From Paenirhizobium cremeum (GTDB lineage: Bacteria; Pseudomonadota; Alphaproteobacteria; Rhizobiales; Rhizobiaceae): DNA of 64,000 nucleotides. The DNA lies in assembly GCF_022884085.1 (NCBI RefSeq), contig NZ_JAGGCS010000005.1, forward strand, positions 1 through 64,000. The letters are read 5' to 3'. This document shows, one piece after another, positions 8,651 to 18,240 of the stretch; positions within the stretch are counted from its first letter, which is position 1, and every line of letters starts with the position of its first letter. The notes under the pieces were generated by a model, which was not told the DNA's origin, searched no databases, and saw only the letters and a list, made by a program, of their open reading frames with translations. The translations under genes were made by a program, and so were the position numbers.

Positions 8651-10165
8651 TCAGGCCGCGTAGCGCGGCCGGTATTCGCCGGATGCGGCCGGCGCGTCAT
8701 AGGAACTGGATACCGAGAAGCGCGAAATCAGCCGCGTCAGGTGGGTCGAGACGTCCATCAGCGTATGGGTCGAGGCATTGGTTTCCTCGACCATAGCGGC
8801 GTTCTGCTGGGTCATCTGGTCCATGCTGTTGATGGCGGCGTTGATTTCGCCGATGCCGGCGGATTGTTCCTGCGAGGACGTGGCGATCGCGGCGATATGC
8901 TCGTTGATGGTGTGCACCTGCTCGCCGATGGTCTTCAGCGCATCTCCGGTTCGGTTTACCAGCGAGACGCCGCGTGCGACATCCTGCGACGAGCGGTCGA
9001 TCAGCGTCTTGATCTCCTTGGCAGCCGCAGCCGATCGCTGGGCAAGTTCGCGTACTTCCTGCGCGACGACCGCAAAACCTTTACCGGCTTCGCCCGCGCG
9101 GGCGGCCTCGACCCCGGCATTCAGCGCCAGAAGATTGGTCTGGAACGAAATCTCGTCGATCACGCTGATGATATGCGTGATCTTGCGCGAGGATTCCTCG
9201 ATGTCGCCCATGGCGCCGACCGCCTCCGAGACGATTTCGCCCGAACGGACCGCCTCTTCGGCGGATGTCCTGGCGGCCGCGCGCGCTTCCTGGGTCCGTG
9301 TCGCGGCCTGTTTGGAAACCGTGGCGATTTCCTCCAGCGCCGCTGCCGTCTGTTCGAGCGCCGCGGCCTGTTGCTCGGTACGCTTCGCCATATCGTCGGT
9401 GGCGGCGGTCAATTCGCGGCTGTTGGAAGTGACGCGCGCAGCTTCCTCAACGATCTCGCCGAAGGCCGTGGCAAGCGAGGAAATGGCCTTGTTGTAATTG
9501 ATCCGGAGACCGTCGAACTTGGGAGCGAGGTCATGTTCGATCGTGGCCGTCAGATCACCGGCGCTGAGATGCCCGAGCGCGCCGTCGAGAGCCTTCAGCG
9601 CCTCTTCCTGTTCGGCCTCCAGGCGGTTGCGCTCCTCTTCCGCCCGGGCGCGTTCTTCGGCAAGCGCCTCAAGATAGACGGAAATGGAATAATCCATGTC
9701 CAGCATGGCGGCTTTCATGATTGCGCTAACATTGGCCGTGATGCGCTTGGCCTTGCGGGACTGTCCGAAACCCTTCAACTCCTCTGCGACAACACGTTCT
9801 ATGATGCCGTCGAGGATCAGCGCGTAACCGCCGATATACCAGCGCGGTTCCAGGCCGAGCCGCGCATGGGTGCGGCCGATTGCAGATACCGCATCGACAT
9901 AGTCGTCGTCGAAGCGGCCCGAGGCGATCAGGCTCCAATGGCTTTCCTGCCGGCCCTTGGCATGCTGGATATGGGCATCGCTGGAAAAGAAACGCGCCGT
10001 TTCTGGATGGGCCTTTGCGCGGCGGTAGAACTCGTCGAGCGCAGGGCCGATCGCCGCCTTGATGACCGGCTGCAAGGCCGATAGCGTGTCTCTTTCCTTC
10101 GCACCCAGATCGAGAAAATTCAAACGGTCGTTCAATTGGGATGGGTCCCGGCGGAAGCTGCCCAT
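8651..10165 (-). CDS. Globin-coupled methyl-accepting chemotaxis protein (HemAT-like)
   Basis: A 504-residue soluble receptor. Residues 1-165 match the protoglobin sensor domain, with the probable haem-ligand His 100 in [19 protein letters not shown] coiled, Glu-rich linker with HAMP-like features follows (about 170-230). The signalling domain runs from about 235 to 490 and has the conserved hairpin tip, read as [20 protein letters not shown]. No transmembrane segment is seen, so it is cytoplasmic. Haem-based oxygen sensing for aerotaxis is known for HemAT proteins and is inferred here. The C-terminus lacks an NWETF-like pentapeptide for CheR/CheB tethering. It stands alone, with no che genes nearby. 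Confidence 0.93.
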   Translation of the reverse strand: MGSFRRDPSQLNDRLNFLDLGAKERDTLSALQPVIKAAIGPALDEFYRRAKAHPETARFFSSDAHIQHAKGRQESHWSLIASGRFDDDYVDAVSAIGRTHARLGLEPRWYIGGYALILDGIIERVVAEELKGFGQSRKAKRITANVSAIMKAAMLDMDYSISVYLEALAEERARAEEERNRLEAEQEEALKALDGALGHLSAGDLTATIEHDLAPKFDGLRINYNKAISSLATAFGEIVEEAARVTSNSRELTAATDDMAKRTEQQAAALEQTAAALEEIATVSKQAATRTQEARAAARTSAEEAVRSGEIVSEAVGAMGDIEESSRKITHIISVIDEISFQTNLLALNAGVEAARAGEAGKGFAVVAQEVRELAQRSAAAAKEIKTLIDRSSQDVARGVSLVNRTGDALKTIGEQVHTINEHIAAIATSSQEQSAGIGEINAAINSMDQMTQQNAAMVEETNASTHTLMDVSTHLTRLISRFSVSSSYDAPAASGEYRPRYAA

Positions 10166-10501
10166 GGGTCTGCCTATATGTTGTGAAAACTCCGGACGGA
10201 CTTAAACGCGCCCTTCGTTTGAATAAGGAGTGGTGGAATAAGATCCTGAGGCGCGATGATTGCGCAGGTGAGCAAAATAGCCCTGATGACTTAACGAAAT
10301 GATAATATTTAAGTTCGCGGCGATGAAGAAACTGTCGCAAAACTGAGACAGTACTTCACTGCCCACAGTTGTATCGGCTTGTTTTGCCGCATCGAGGAAT
10401 ATGGAGCCTATTCCATATTTGGTTATTTTTGAGGGCAAGCCTCTATCGGAACGAACGGATATTTGCAGCAGAGTTGCAAAGGCTGTGGCCTTACACCGCC
10501 T
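10166..10501. other. Intergenic region, 336 bp
   Basis: It separates the chemotaxis receptor gene from the NYN-domain gene, both on the minus strand. It holds the upstream region of the receptor gene and is more AT-rich than its surroundings. No convincing gene, RNA or terminator was found. Confidence 0.5.
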
Positions 10502-11080
10502 CTACTCTGTGTCGACCGCCGGAATGGGGTCCAGTGCCCGTTGCGGACGCTCGCTCGGGTCCCTGCCGATTTCCCCCTTCAGCGAGACGAGATCGATGAA
10601 GTAATCGGCCTGCCGGCGAAGGTCGTCGGCGATCATCGGCGGCTGGGTTGCCATGGTGGAGACCACGGAGACCTTGCGGCCCTTGCGCTGAAGCGCCTCG
10701 ACGAGCGTGGTGAAATCGCCGTCGCCGGAGAAGATCACCAGATGATCGACGGTTTCCGATTGTTCCATCGCATCGATGGCCAGTTCGATGTCCATGTTGC
10801 CCTTCACCTTGCGGCGTCCCATGGAATCCGTGAATTCCTTGGCCGGCTTGGTGATGACCTTGTAGCCGTTGTAGTCGAGCCAGTCGATCAGCGGACGAAT
10901 GGAAGAATATTCCTGATCCTCGATCAGCGCCGTATAATAATAAGCCCGCAAAAGGTAGCCGCGCTTCTGAAACGCCTTGAGCAGTTTCCGATAGTCGATG
11001 TCAAAGCCGAGGCTCTTTGAAGCGGCGTATAGGTTCGCGCCGTCGATGAAGAGAGCTATTTTTTCCCGCGGGTCGAACAT
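10502..11080 (-). CDS. NYN-domain protein (LabA/DUF88 family)
   Basis: A 192-residue protein of the NYN (PIN-like) nuclease fold. It has the first acidic motif near the N-terminus (ALFIDGANLYAASK), the central KGNMDIELAIDAM, and the FSGDGDFTTLVEAL motif with two Asp residues, matching the metal-binding acidic positions of NYN domains. Members of this family are proposed ribonucleases; LabA of cyanobacteria affects circadian gene expression. The target here is unknown. The start has AAGGA about ten bases upstream. It is divergent from rpoZ. Confidence 0.9.
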   Translation of the reverse strand: MFDPREKIALFIDGANLYAASKSLGFDIDYRKLLKAFQKRGYLLRAYYYTALIEDQEYSSIRPLIDWLDYNGYKVITKPAKEFTDSMGRRKVKGNMDIELAIDAMEQSETVDHLVIFSGDGDFTTLVEALQRKGRKVSVVSTMATQPPMIADDLRRQADYFIDLVSLKGEIGRDPSERPQRALDPIPAVDTE

Positions 11081-11380
11081 CGCGCAATTATCCTTGAACA
11101 GGAATATGAGTTATCTGGCAAAAGATAATCAAAACAGAACCTTGCCTGCACGCCAATGGATAGTCCCCGTAATTTATGAACTATTCATATAAGAATGATT
11201 TAGGGCACGATTCGCAATATTCCAAGCACGTATAGGTTGAAACAATCGGATTGGGTCGTGCTTTTTTTTAAGTCCCGTTCCCTTGGCGGGGCGGGATGTT
11301 GACGAAAAACTTGAATTTGCCTTCCATTGATTGTATCGGGCTGCTAATCCCTGAAAGTTCACGACCGCAAAGGACAGGCA
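11081..11380. other. Divergent intergenic region NYN gene / rpoZ, 300 bp
   Basis: An AT-rich region that should hold promoters for both neighbours. An eight-T run occurs near 11265. A 28-codon frame at 11106-11192 was considered and not accepted. No RNA gene was recognised. Confidence 0.5.
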
Positions 11381-11782
11381 ATGGCCCGCGTCACCGTTGA
11401 AGATTGCATCGACAAAGTAGACAACCGCTTCGAGCTCGTGCTGCTGGCAAGCCACCGCGCGCGCCAGATTTCGCAGGGCGCACCGATCACCGTTGACCGC
11501 GACAAGGACAAGAACCCGGTTGTTGCGCTGCGCGAAATCGCCGATGAAACCCTCTCGCCCGACGATCTCAAGGAAGATCTGATCCATTCGCTGCAGAAGC
11601 ACGTCGAAGTGGATGAGCCCGAGCAGGAAGCCGGCGCGATGATCGCAAGCGCCGCAGTCGTCTCCAAGGGCGATGAAGAGGACGAGCTGCCGGAAACCCT
11701 TACTTTTGACCAGATGTCGGAAGAAGAATTGCTGGCCGGCATCGAAGGCCTCGTTCCGCCGGAAAAGAGCGACGATTACTAA
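11381..11782 (+). CDS. rpoZ: RNA polymerase omega subunit
   Basis: A small subunit that binds the beta-prime subunit, helps assembly of RNA polymerase and contributes to a ppGpp site in many proteobacteria. The 133-residue product begins [20 protein letters not shown] and contains the conserved RARQI and ALREIA segments. The alphaproteobacterial acidic C-terminal extension is present. It stands directly upstream of rsh, the (p)ppGpp synthase gene, an arrangement kept in many bacteria. A hairpin terminator lies between the two. Confidence 0.97.
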   Translation: MARVTVEDCIDKVDNRFELVLLASHRARQISQGAPITVDRDKDKNPVVALREIADETLSPDDLKEDLIHSLQKHVEVDEPEQEAGAMIASAAVVSKGDEEDELPETLTFDQMSEEELLAGIEGLVPPEKSDDY

Positions 11783-11829
11783 TCGTCAATTGATTCCGTC
11801 ATAATATGACGGAGAGGATACGGTTTCGT

Positions 11830-11861
11830 GCGCCAATCGTGACGGTTGGCGCGCTTTTCTT
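11830..11861 (+). terminator. Terminator or attenuator between rpoZ and rsh
   Basis: A 7-bp stem (11830-11836 with 11846-11852) and a nine-base loop are followed by a T-rich run. A second, smaller inverted repeat at 11795-11813 precedes it. The T tract ends only about 18 bases before the rsh start, so it could also modulate read-through into rsh. Confidence 0.6.
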
Positions 11862-11878
11862 TTGTGGAGCAGCTTTGC

Positions 11879-14104
11879 ATGATGCGGCAATACGAGCTCG
11901 TTGAGCGGGTTCAGAAGTACAAGCCCGATGCCAACGAAGCCCTCCTCAACAAGGCCTATGTCTATGCCATGCAGAAGCACGGCAAGCAGAAGCGCGCCAG
12001 CGGCGATCCCTATATCTCCCATCCGCTCGAAGTTGCCGCCATCCTCACCGACATGCATCTCGACGAATCGACCATCGCGGTTGCGCTTCTGCACGACACG
12101 ATCGAGGACACCACGGCGACCCGCGCCGAAATCGACGAACTGTTCGGCGAGGATATCGGCCGGCTGGTCGAGGGACTGACCAAGCTCAAAAAGCTCGACC
12201 TCGTCACCAAGAAGGCAAAACAGGCGGAAAACCTCCGCAAGCTGCTGCTTGCGATTTCCGATGACGTGCGCGTCCTCCTGGTCAAGCTCGCCGACCGCCT
12301 GCACAACATGCGGACGCTCGAACACATGCGCGACGACAAGCGCGCGCGCATTTCCGAGGAAACGATGGAAATCTATGCGCCGCTCGCCGGGCGCATGGGC
12401 ATGCAGGATATGCGCGACGAGCTGGAGGATCTGTCCTTCCGTTATATCAATCCGGAAGCCTACGAGACTGTCACGCAGCGGCTCGCCGAACTCTCTCAGC
12501 GCAATGAAGGGCTCATCAAGAAGATCGAGGACGAACTGCGCGAACTGCTGGTCGCAAACGGCCTCGTCAAGGCGTCCGTCAAGGGACGGCAGAAGAAGCC
12601 TTATTCGGTCTTCCGCAAGATGCAGTCGAAGTCGCTTTCCTTCGAACAGCTTTCCGACGTCTATGGTTTCCGCATTCTGGTAGATGACATTCCGTCCTGC
12701 TACCGGGCGCTCGGCATCGTGCACACCCGCTGGCGCGTGGTGCCCGGTCGCTTCAAGGACTACATCTCGACGCCGAAGCAGAACGACTACCGCTCGATCC
12801 ACACCACCATCGTCGGGCCGTCGCGCCAGCGCATCGAGCTGCAGATCCGCACCCGGCGCATGCACGAAATCGCCGAATTCGGCATCGCCGCCCACGCGCT
12901 CTACAAGGATGGCGAAAACGGCGAGCCGGGCGAACTTCTGTCGCGCGAGAGCAATGCATATTCCTGGCTGCGCCATACCATCGAGGCGCTGGCCGAAGGG
13001 GACAATCCGGAAGAGTTCCTTGAGCACACCAAGCTCGAACTGTTCCAGGACCAGGTCTTCTGCTTCACGCCGAAGGGCAAGTTGATCGCGCTGCCGCGCG
13101 GGGCGACCCCGATCGACTTCGCCTATGCCGTGCACACCAACATCGGCGATACCTGCGTGGGCGCCAAGATCAACGGCTCGATCATGCCGCTGGTGACGCG
13201 GCTGTCGAACGGCGACGAAGTCGAGATCATCCGTTCTGGCGTGCAGGTTCCGCCAGCTGCCTGGGAAGAGATCGTCGTAACCGGCAAGGCGCGCGCCGCC
13301 ATTCGCCGGGCGACCCGCATGGCGATCCGCAAGCAGTATTCCGGCCTCGGCTATCGCATTCTGGAGCGCACCTTCGAGCGCGCCGGCAAGGTGTTCTCGC
13401 GGGACGGACTGCGCCCGGTGCTGCACCGGTTGGGTCAGCGCGAGGTGGAGGACGCGATCGCCGCCGTCGGTCGGGGCGAAATTTCCTCGCTCGACGTGCT
13501 GCGGGCGGTCTATCCCGATTACCAGGACGAGCGCGTGACGGTGAAGCCCTCGAGCGACGAGGGCTGGTTTGCCATGAGCACGGCGAGCGGCATGGTCTTC
13601 AAGATCCCCGGCAAGACGCGGGGGACGGAAGGCGAGAAGACCGCCGAAGGGCCGGAGCCGCTGCCGATCCGCGGTCTCTCCGGCAATGCCGAAGTGCACT
13701 TCGCACCGGCAGGCGCCGTGCCGGGCGATCGCATCGTCGGCATCATGGAAGACGGCAAGGGCATCACCATCTATCCGATCCAGGCATCGAGCCTGCAACG
13801 CTTCGATGACGAACCGGAACGGTGGATCGATGTGCGCTGGGATCTCGACGAGGCGAACAAGTCGCGTTTTGTTGCCCGTATCCTGATTAATGCGCTGAAC
13901 GAGCCGGGTACGCTCGCGACGGTCGCCCAGACGGTCGCTCGCCTCGACATCAACATCCGCACGCTCAGCATGACGCGCGTTGCCACCGATTTCACCGAAA
14001 TGGCGCTCGATCTCGAGGTCTGGGACCTGCGCCAGCTGAATCAGCTCATTTCCGAACTCAAGGCTCTCGACTGTATCTCGACGGCGCGGCGCGTCTACGA
14101 TTGA
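11879..14104 (+). CDS. Bifunctional (p)ppGpp synthetase/hydrolase (RelA/SpoT)
   Basis: The long RSH enzyme that makes and degrades the stringent-response alarmone. The 741-residue protein has an N-terminal HD hydrolase domain with an intact LLHDTIEDT motif (about residue 75), the synthetase domain (around YGFRILVDDIPSCYRALG, 250-350), a TGS domain (VFCFTPKGKLIALPRGATP, about 390-450) and a C-terminal ACT domain (last ~75 residues). An intact HD site suggests hydrolase activity, and most alphaproteobacteria carry one such bifunctional enzyme (usually rsh, rel or spoT). The frame is open to 11846, but homology starts at MMRQYELVERV and GGAG lies nine bases before 11879. Confidence 0.96.
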   Translation: MMRQYELVERVQKYKPDANEALLNKAYVYAMQKHGKQKRASGDPYISHPLEVAAILTDMHLDESTIAVALLHDTIEDTTATRAEIDELFGEDIGRLVEGLTKLKKLDLVTKKAKQAENLRKLLLAISDDVRVLLVKLADRLHNMRTLEHMRDDKRARISEETMEIYAPLAGRMGMQDMRDELEDLSFRYINPEAYETVTQRLAELSQRNEGLIKKIEDELRELLVANGLVKASVKGRQKKPYSVFRKMQSKSLSFEQLSDVYGFRILVDDIPSCYRALGIVHTRWRVVPGRFKDYISTPKQNDYRSIHTTIVGPSRQRIELQIRTRRMHEIAEFGIAAHALYKDGENGEPGELLSRESNAYSWLRHTIEALAEGDNPEEFLEHTKLELFQDQVFCFTPKGKLIALPRGATPIDFAYAVHTNIGDTCVGAKINGSIMPLVTRLSNGDEVEIIRSGVQVPPAAWEEIVVTGKARAAIRRATRMAIRKQYSGLGYRILERTFERAGKVFSRDGLRPVLHRLGQREVEDAIAAVGRGEISSLDVLRAVYPDYQDERVTVKPSSDEGWFAMSTASGMVFKIPGKTRGTEGEKTAEGPEPLPIRGLSGNAEVHFAPAGAVPGDRIVGIMEDGKGITIYPIQASSLQRFDDEPERWIDVRWDLDEANKSRFVARILINALNEPGTLATVAQTVARLDINIRTLSMTRVATDFTEMALDLEVWDLRQLNQLISELKALDCISTARRVYD

Positions 14105-14345
14105 CGAGGGCCGCCCCAAGGCAGGCGACGAGGCTCCGGGCGTTTTCCGGCGCCGTGTGGATGCTCACTTGCCCAACTGTTATGCGCGGATGCGACAAAA
14201 TGCCTCCGAGATGGGCAGTGGCGGGCCGCATTATCTGCAAGTCATGCATTTGACGCATGGCTGTCGCTATTTATCGGAACTGGTGGTTTTTGCGTCGCAC
14301 AATTACATTGTCCTCACATAAGAGAGAAAGAACGAGGACAGAAAA

Positions 14346-14498
14346 ATGTTTGAACCCATCCGCAAGCTGGCCAAGGCCCTGCGCGTTCCGAGCGTTGCAG
14401 ATCGTGAAATGGCATACCTGAACGGCGCCCGTGATATGGTCGACCTGGAATTCCGCCAGCGTCAGATCGACCGAGGCATGTTCCGTCGCGGCCTCTGA
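14346..14498 (+). CDS. DUF3563 family small protein, 50 residues
   Basis: A short basic and acidic protein with the family pattern FEPIRKLAKALRVPS ... AYLNGARDMVDLE ... RQIDRGMFRRG. The ATG has GAGG eight bases upstream. DUF3563 proteins are small, common in rhizobia and their relatives, and have no known role. It stands alone between rsh and the DUF2062 gene. Confidence 0.8.
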   Translation: MFEPIRKLAKALRVPSVADREMAYLNGARDMVDLEFRQRQIDRGMFRRGL

Positions 14499-14627
14499 GC
14501 CGACGCACCGTCCGAAGGCGCATGACGGCTTGTCCTGCGCCTTATTTTCGCCGGGAGCGATGGCGAGTATCCTCAGGCTCTCGGCCGCTCTTGTCGAAAC
14601 GGGGGCTCATCGACTACATGTGCCTCC

Positions 14628-15215
14628 ATGCTGTTTCGCAGACGTAAACCCGCAGGACTAGCCGAAAGGCTGCGTGGCCTTTTCTGGCCGCGAAAGGGTT
14701 TTTCGCGTCCTTTTCAGTATTTCCGTATGCGTATCGTCCGCCTGACGGCTTCGCCGCATGCGGTCGCTGCCGGTTTTGCCGCCGGTATCGCATCGTCGTG
14801 GACGCCGTTCGTCGGACTGCATTTCCTTTTCTCCTTCGCGCTCGCCTATCTCGTTGCGGGAAACATGGTTGCGGCGGCCCTTGGCACCGCTTTCGGCAAT
14901 CCACTGACATTTCCGTTCATCTGGGCCGCCACGTGGGAGATCGGTTCGATGATCCTTGGCGGCGGAGACAGCAGTATCGGGCGCCATCTCAATCTTCATC
15001 ATCTCGTCAGCACCTTTGATCTGTCGCAGTTGTGGCGGCCGGTGCTGGAGCCCATGCTGATTGGCGCCGTTCCTCCTGCTCTTGTCACCGGTCTCGCCGT
15101 ATACGGCTTGACCTTCCATGCGGTGCGAGGCTTTCAGGCCCGCCGCCGGGCACGGCTTTCCCAGCGCGCCAGGATGCGCCTGTCGGAAGCGGTCGACGGT
15201 GGCGTGAGCGTCTGA
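14628..15215 (+). CDS. DUF2062 domain membrane protein
   Basis: A 195-residue protein with a basic N-terminus and several hydrophobic segments, including GFAAGIASSWTPFVGLHF, a stretch rich in small residues around ALGTAFGNPLTFPFIW, and a last segment before the Arg-rich C-terminus. The SPHAVAAGFAAGIASSWTPF and GNPLTFP motifs are typical of DUF2062, an inner-membrane family of unknown role that is often close to lipid or envelope genes. It lies 27 bp upstream of acpS and is probably co-transcribed with it. Confidence 0.85.
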   Translation: MLFRRRKPAGLAERLRGLFWPRKGFSRPFQYFRMRIVRLTASPHAVAAGFAAGIASSWTPFVGLHFLFSFALAYLVAGNMVAAALGTAFGNPLTFPFIWAATWEIGSMILGGGDSSIGRHLNLHHLVSTFDLSQLWRPVLEPMLIGAVPPALVTGLAVYGLTFHAVRGFQARRRARLSQRARMRLSEAVDGGVSV

Positions 15216-15242
15216 TGTCGGTGCGTTAGGGCGAAGGAAATC

Positions 15243-15647
15243 ATGATTATCGGCATCGGCAGCGACCTCATCGATATCCGCCGCGTCGAGCAGTCGCTCG
15301 ACCGGTTCGGCGAACGTTTCACCAACCGCTGTTTCACCGAGATCGAGCGCCGCAAGTCGGACGGCCGCAAGAACAGGGCGGCTTCCTATGCCAAGCGGTT
15401 CGCGGCGAAGGAGGCGATGTCAAAGGCGCTCGGCACTGGCATGGCGCGGGGTGTGTTCTGGAAGGACATGGGTGTCGTCAACCTGCCCTCGGGTAAGCCG
15501 ACCATGCAGTTGACGGGCGGCGCTGCGGCGCATCTCCAGCGCATGCTGCCATCCGGTCATCACGCGGTGATTCATCTGACGATCACCGACGACCATCCCC
15601 TGGCTCAGGCTTTTGTTATTATCGAGGCCGTGCCCGGCCATGGTTGA
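15243..15647 (+). CDS. acpS: Holo-[acyl-carrier-protein] synthase
   Basis: Transfers 4'-phosphopantetheine from CoA to the acyl carrier protein, needed for fatty-acid synthesis. The 134-residue protein has the family motifs [13 protein letters not shown] at the N-terminus, with the metal-binding Asp, and [16 protein letters not shown] in the middle. Length is normal. It precedes lepB, rnc and era, an arrangement common in alphaproteobacteria. Confidence 0.96.
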   Translation: MIIGIGSDLIDIRRVEQSLDRFGERFTNRCFTEIERRKSDGRKNRAASYAKRFAAKEAMSKALGTGMARGVFWKDMGVVNLPSGKPTMQLTGGAAAHLQRMLPSGHHAVIHLTITDDHPLAQAFVIIEAVPGHG

Positions 15648-15740
15648 GCCCGAATGGGCTGCCAAATGCATGCCTGCGCCGTTGCCGCGGACGCCTGAAA
15701 CGTCTAGAGAGTGCAGGATTTCAGAGAAGGAAGAGACTGC

Positions 15741-16484
15741 GTGACCGAACGAGCAGAAAAAAAGCAGAGTGCCCTTTGGGAGAACATCAAGGTCGTGATC
15801 CAGGCGCTTTTGCTGGCGATGGTGATCCGGACGGTGTTTTTCCAGCCCTTCACGATCCCGTCGGGTTCGATGATGCCGACTCTGCTGGTGGGCGACTACA
15901 TCTTCGTCAACAAGTTCTCCTACGGCTATTCGAAATATTCGTTGCCCTTCTCACCCGACCTGTTCGAAGGCCGCATCTTCGCAAGCGAGCCCAAGCGCGG
16001 CGACATCGTGGTCTTCCGCTTCCCGCCGAACCCGCAGATCGATTACATCAAGCGGCTGATCGGCTTGCCGGGCGACCGTATCCAGGTGATTGACGGCGTC
16101 CTGAACGTCAATGGCAAGCCGGTGCCGAAGGTGCCGGATGGCAGCTTTACCTCCGATTACCGCCTCGATCCGGGTACGGACGTTCCGGTATTCCGTGAGA
16201 CGCTGGAAAACGGCGTGACCTATGACACGCTGGACCAGTCCCCGGATTCCCGCGGCGACAACACCCGCGAATTCATCGTTCCCGAAGGTCATTATTTCAT
16301 GATGGGCGACAACCGCGACAACTCGCTCGACAGCCGGTTCGACGTCGGTTTTGTGCCGGCCGAAAATCTGATCGGCAAGGCGTCCGTCATTTTCTTCTCG
16401 CTCGGCAACGACACCTCGTTCCGCGAAATCTGGAAGTGGCCGTCCAACATGCGCTGGGACCGTCTGTTCAAGGTGGTTGAATGA
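15741..16484 (+). CDS. lepB: Signal peptidase I
   Basis: An inner-membrane protease that removes signal peptides from exported proteins. The 247-residue product has one N-terminal membrane segment (VVIQALLLAMVIRTVFF), the catalytic Ser in PSGSMMPTLL and the catalytic Lys in DYIKRLIGLPGD, and the GDNRDNSLDSR box near the C-terminus. The frame opens at 15711, but the GTG at 15741 lies behind AAGGAAGAG and fits homologues better. It overlaps rnc by four bases. Confidence 0.96.
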   Translation: MTERAEKKQSALWENIKVVIQALLLAMVIRTVFFQPFTIPSGSMMPTLLVGDYIFVNKFSYGYSKYSLPFSPDLFEGRIFASEPKRGDIVVFRFPPNPQIDYIKRLIGLPGDRIQVIDGVLNVNGKPVPKVPDGSFTSDYRLDPGTDVPVFRETLENGVTYDTLDQSPDSRGDNTREFIVPEGHYFMMGDNRDNSLDSRFDVGFVPAENLIGKASVIFFSLGNDTSFREIWKWPSNMRWDRLFKVVE

Positions 16485-17203
16485 AGAAGCCGAAAGGCCT
16501 GACCGACGAGGACCGGTCGTGGCTCGAAGCCGCGATCGGTCATCGCTTTGTCGAGAAGGAGCGCCTTGACCGGGCGCTTACCCATTCGAGCGCCAAGGCG
16601 GGCTCGAAGGGGGGCGATTACGAGCGGCTGGAATTCCTGGGCGACAGGGTGCTCGGGCTCTGCGTCGCCGAACTTCTTTTCAAGACCTACAAGGCGGCGA
16701 CCGAGGGCGAGCTTTCCGTACGCTTCAACCAGTTGGTCAGCGCCGAAGCCTGCGCCGAGATCGCCGACCAGCTCGAACTGCACCGCTTCATCCGCACCGG
16801 CGCCGATGTCAAGAAACTGACCGGCAAGCATATGCTGAACGTCCGGGCTGATGTGGTCGAAAGCCTGATCGCGGCGATCTACCTGGATGCCGGGCTGGAG
16901 GCTGCGCGCGAATTCATCCTGCGCTTCTGGTCGAGCCGCGCCACCCGCGCCGATGGAGCGCGGCGCGACGCCAAGACTGAATTGCAGGAATGGGCGCATG
17001 CAAAGCATGCCGTCACCCCGACCTACCGGATTGCGGAACGCTCCGGACCGGATCATGATCCCCGCTTCACGGTGATCGTCGAAATTCCCGGCGTTGCGCC
17101 GGAGACAGGAACCGAGCGCTCGAAGCGCGCTGCCGAACAGGTGGCCGCAACGAGGCTTCTCGAACGCGAAGGCGTCTGGCAGAAAGCCACTGACGCAGGC
17201 TGA
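16481..17203 (+). CDS. rnc: Ribonuclease III
   Basis: Cleaves double-stranded RNA in rRNA processing and mRNA turnover. The 240-residue protein has the signature ERLEFLGDRVLGL with the metal-binding acidic residues, a second acidic site around ADVVESLIAAIYLD, and a C-terminal double-stranded RNA-binding domain from about residue 160. ATGA overlap with lepB implies coupled translation. Confidence 0.97.
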   Translation: MKKPKGLTDEDRSWLEAAIGHRFVEKERLDRALTHSSAKAGSKGGDYERLEFLGDRVLGLCVAELLFKTYKAATEGELSVRFNQLVSAEACAEIADQLELHRFIRTGADVKKLTGKHMLNVRADVVESLIAAIYLDAGLEAAREFILRFWSSRATRADGARRDAKTELQEWAHAKHAVTPTYRIAERSGPDHDPRFTVIVEIPGVAPETGTERSKRAAEQVAATRLLEREGVWQKATDAG

Positions 17204-17212
17204 TTGGAACCG

Positions 17213-18157
17213 ATGACAGAACCTGAAAACACTTCCGCCGACACTCCTGCTGCTGGCGACACCCCGACCCATTCCGGCTTCGTCGCCCTGATCGGTCCGA
17301 CGAACGCCGGCAAGTCGACGCTGGTGAACCGCTTCGTCGGCGCCAAGGTCTCGATCGTCAGCCACAAGGTCCAGACGACCCGCGCGGTGATGCGCGGCAT
17401 TGCGATCCACGACAACGCCCAGATCGTCTTCATGGACACGCCCGGCATTTTCAAGCCGCGTCGCCGGCTCGACCGCGCCATGGTGACGTCCGCCTGGGGC
17501 GGGGCCAAGGATGCCGATCTCATCCTGCTGCTGATCGACAGCGAGCGGGGCTTGCGCGGCGATGCCGAGGCGATCCTCGAAGGCTTGAAGGACGTCCCCC
17601 AGCCGAAAATCCTGGTGCTCAACAAGATCGACCGGGTGAAGCCGGAGGATCTGCTGAAGCTCGCTTCCGCCGCCAACGAGGCGGTGAAGTTCGAGCGCAC
17701 CTTCATGATTTCCGCGACGACCGGTTCCGGCTGCGACGACGTCATGGATTACTTGGCAAAGACGCTTCCCGAAGGCCCCTGGTACTACCCCGAAGACCAG
17801 ATTTCCGATCTTCCCATGCGCCAGCTCGCGGCCGAAATCACTCGCGAGAAGCTGTTCCTGCGCCTGCACCAGGAGCTTCCCTATTCCTCCCACGTCGAAA
17901 CCGAGAAGTGGGAGGAACGGAAGGATGGTTCCGTCCGCATCGAACAGGTGATCTATGTCGAGCGCGAAAGCCAGAAGAAGATCGTGCTCGGCAAGGCCGG
18001 CGAAGCGATCAAGTCGATCTCGACCGCTTCCCGCAAGGAACTCTCCGAAATCCTGGAACAGCCGGTGCATCTCTTCCTGTTCGTGAAGGTGCGCGAAAAC
18101 TGGGGCGACGATCCCGAACGGTTCCGTGAAATGGGCCTCGAATTCCCGCGCGAATAG
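17213..18157 (+). CDS. era: GTPase Era
   Basis: An essential GTPase that binds 16S rRNA and assists 30S assembly. The 314-residue protein has the P-loop GPTNAGKST, the G3 motif DTPG, and G4 NKID, with a C-terminal KH domain that includes IVLGKAGEAIKSI. The frame opens at a TTG directly behind the rnc stop; the ATG at 17213 is preferred. In many alphaproteobacteria recO follows directly; here an AbrB-family gene on the other strand separates them. Confidence 0.97.
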   Translation: MTEPENTSADTPAAGDTPTHSGFVALIGPTNAGKSTLVNRFVGAKVSIVSHKVQTTRAVMRGIAIHDNAQIVFMDTPGIFKPRRRLDRAMVTSAWGGAKDADLILLLIDSERGLRGDAEAILEGLKDVPQPKILVLNKIDRVKPEDLLKLASAANEAVKFERTFMISATTGSGCDDVMDYLAKTLPEGPWYYPEDQISDLPMRQLAAEITREKLFLRLHQELPYSSHVETEKWEERKDGSVRIEQVIYVERESQKKIVLGKAGEAIKSISTASRKELSEILEQPVHLFLFVKVRENWGDDPERFREMGLEFPRE

Positions 18158-18221
18158 AGCAATTCCGGCAAAAGTGGAAACCGGTTTGCGTCCCAAATTG
18201 CGCGAAAACAGAGAGATAGAA
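18158..18221. repeat. Short intergenic repeat, copy A (left of the AbrB gene)
   Basis: It begins one base after the era stop and runs into the space before the AbrB stop. Its 3' part (18196-18221) matches 19527-19552 at roughly 22 of 26 positions in the same orientation. The sequence, with AATTCCGG...AAAACAGAGAGATAGA, resembles from memory a mosaic repeat common between genes in Rhizobiaceae. Confidence 0.55.
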
Positions 18222-18240
18222 GTCGCGGGCGCGTACGACG

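Noticed and set aside
8624..10084. A 486-codon plus-strand frame opposite the chemotaxis receptor
   Set aside because: The receptor frame has intact protoglobin and signalling domains; this one has none.
11106..11192. A 28-codon frame in the NYN gene / rpoZ gap
   Set aside because: AGGAA is too close to the ATG, the region is AT-rich, and no other support was seen.
11786..14119. A 777-codon open frame on the minus strand across rsh
   Set aside because: It is a shadow of the rsh gene caused by GC-rich codon bias; the product has no family pattern and is rich in Arg, Gly and Asp as such shadows are.
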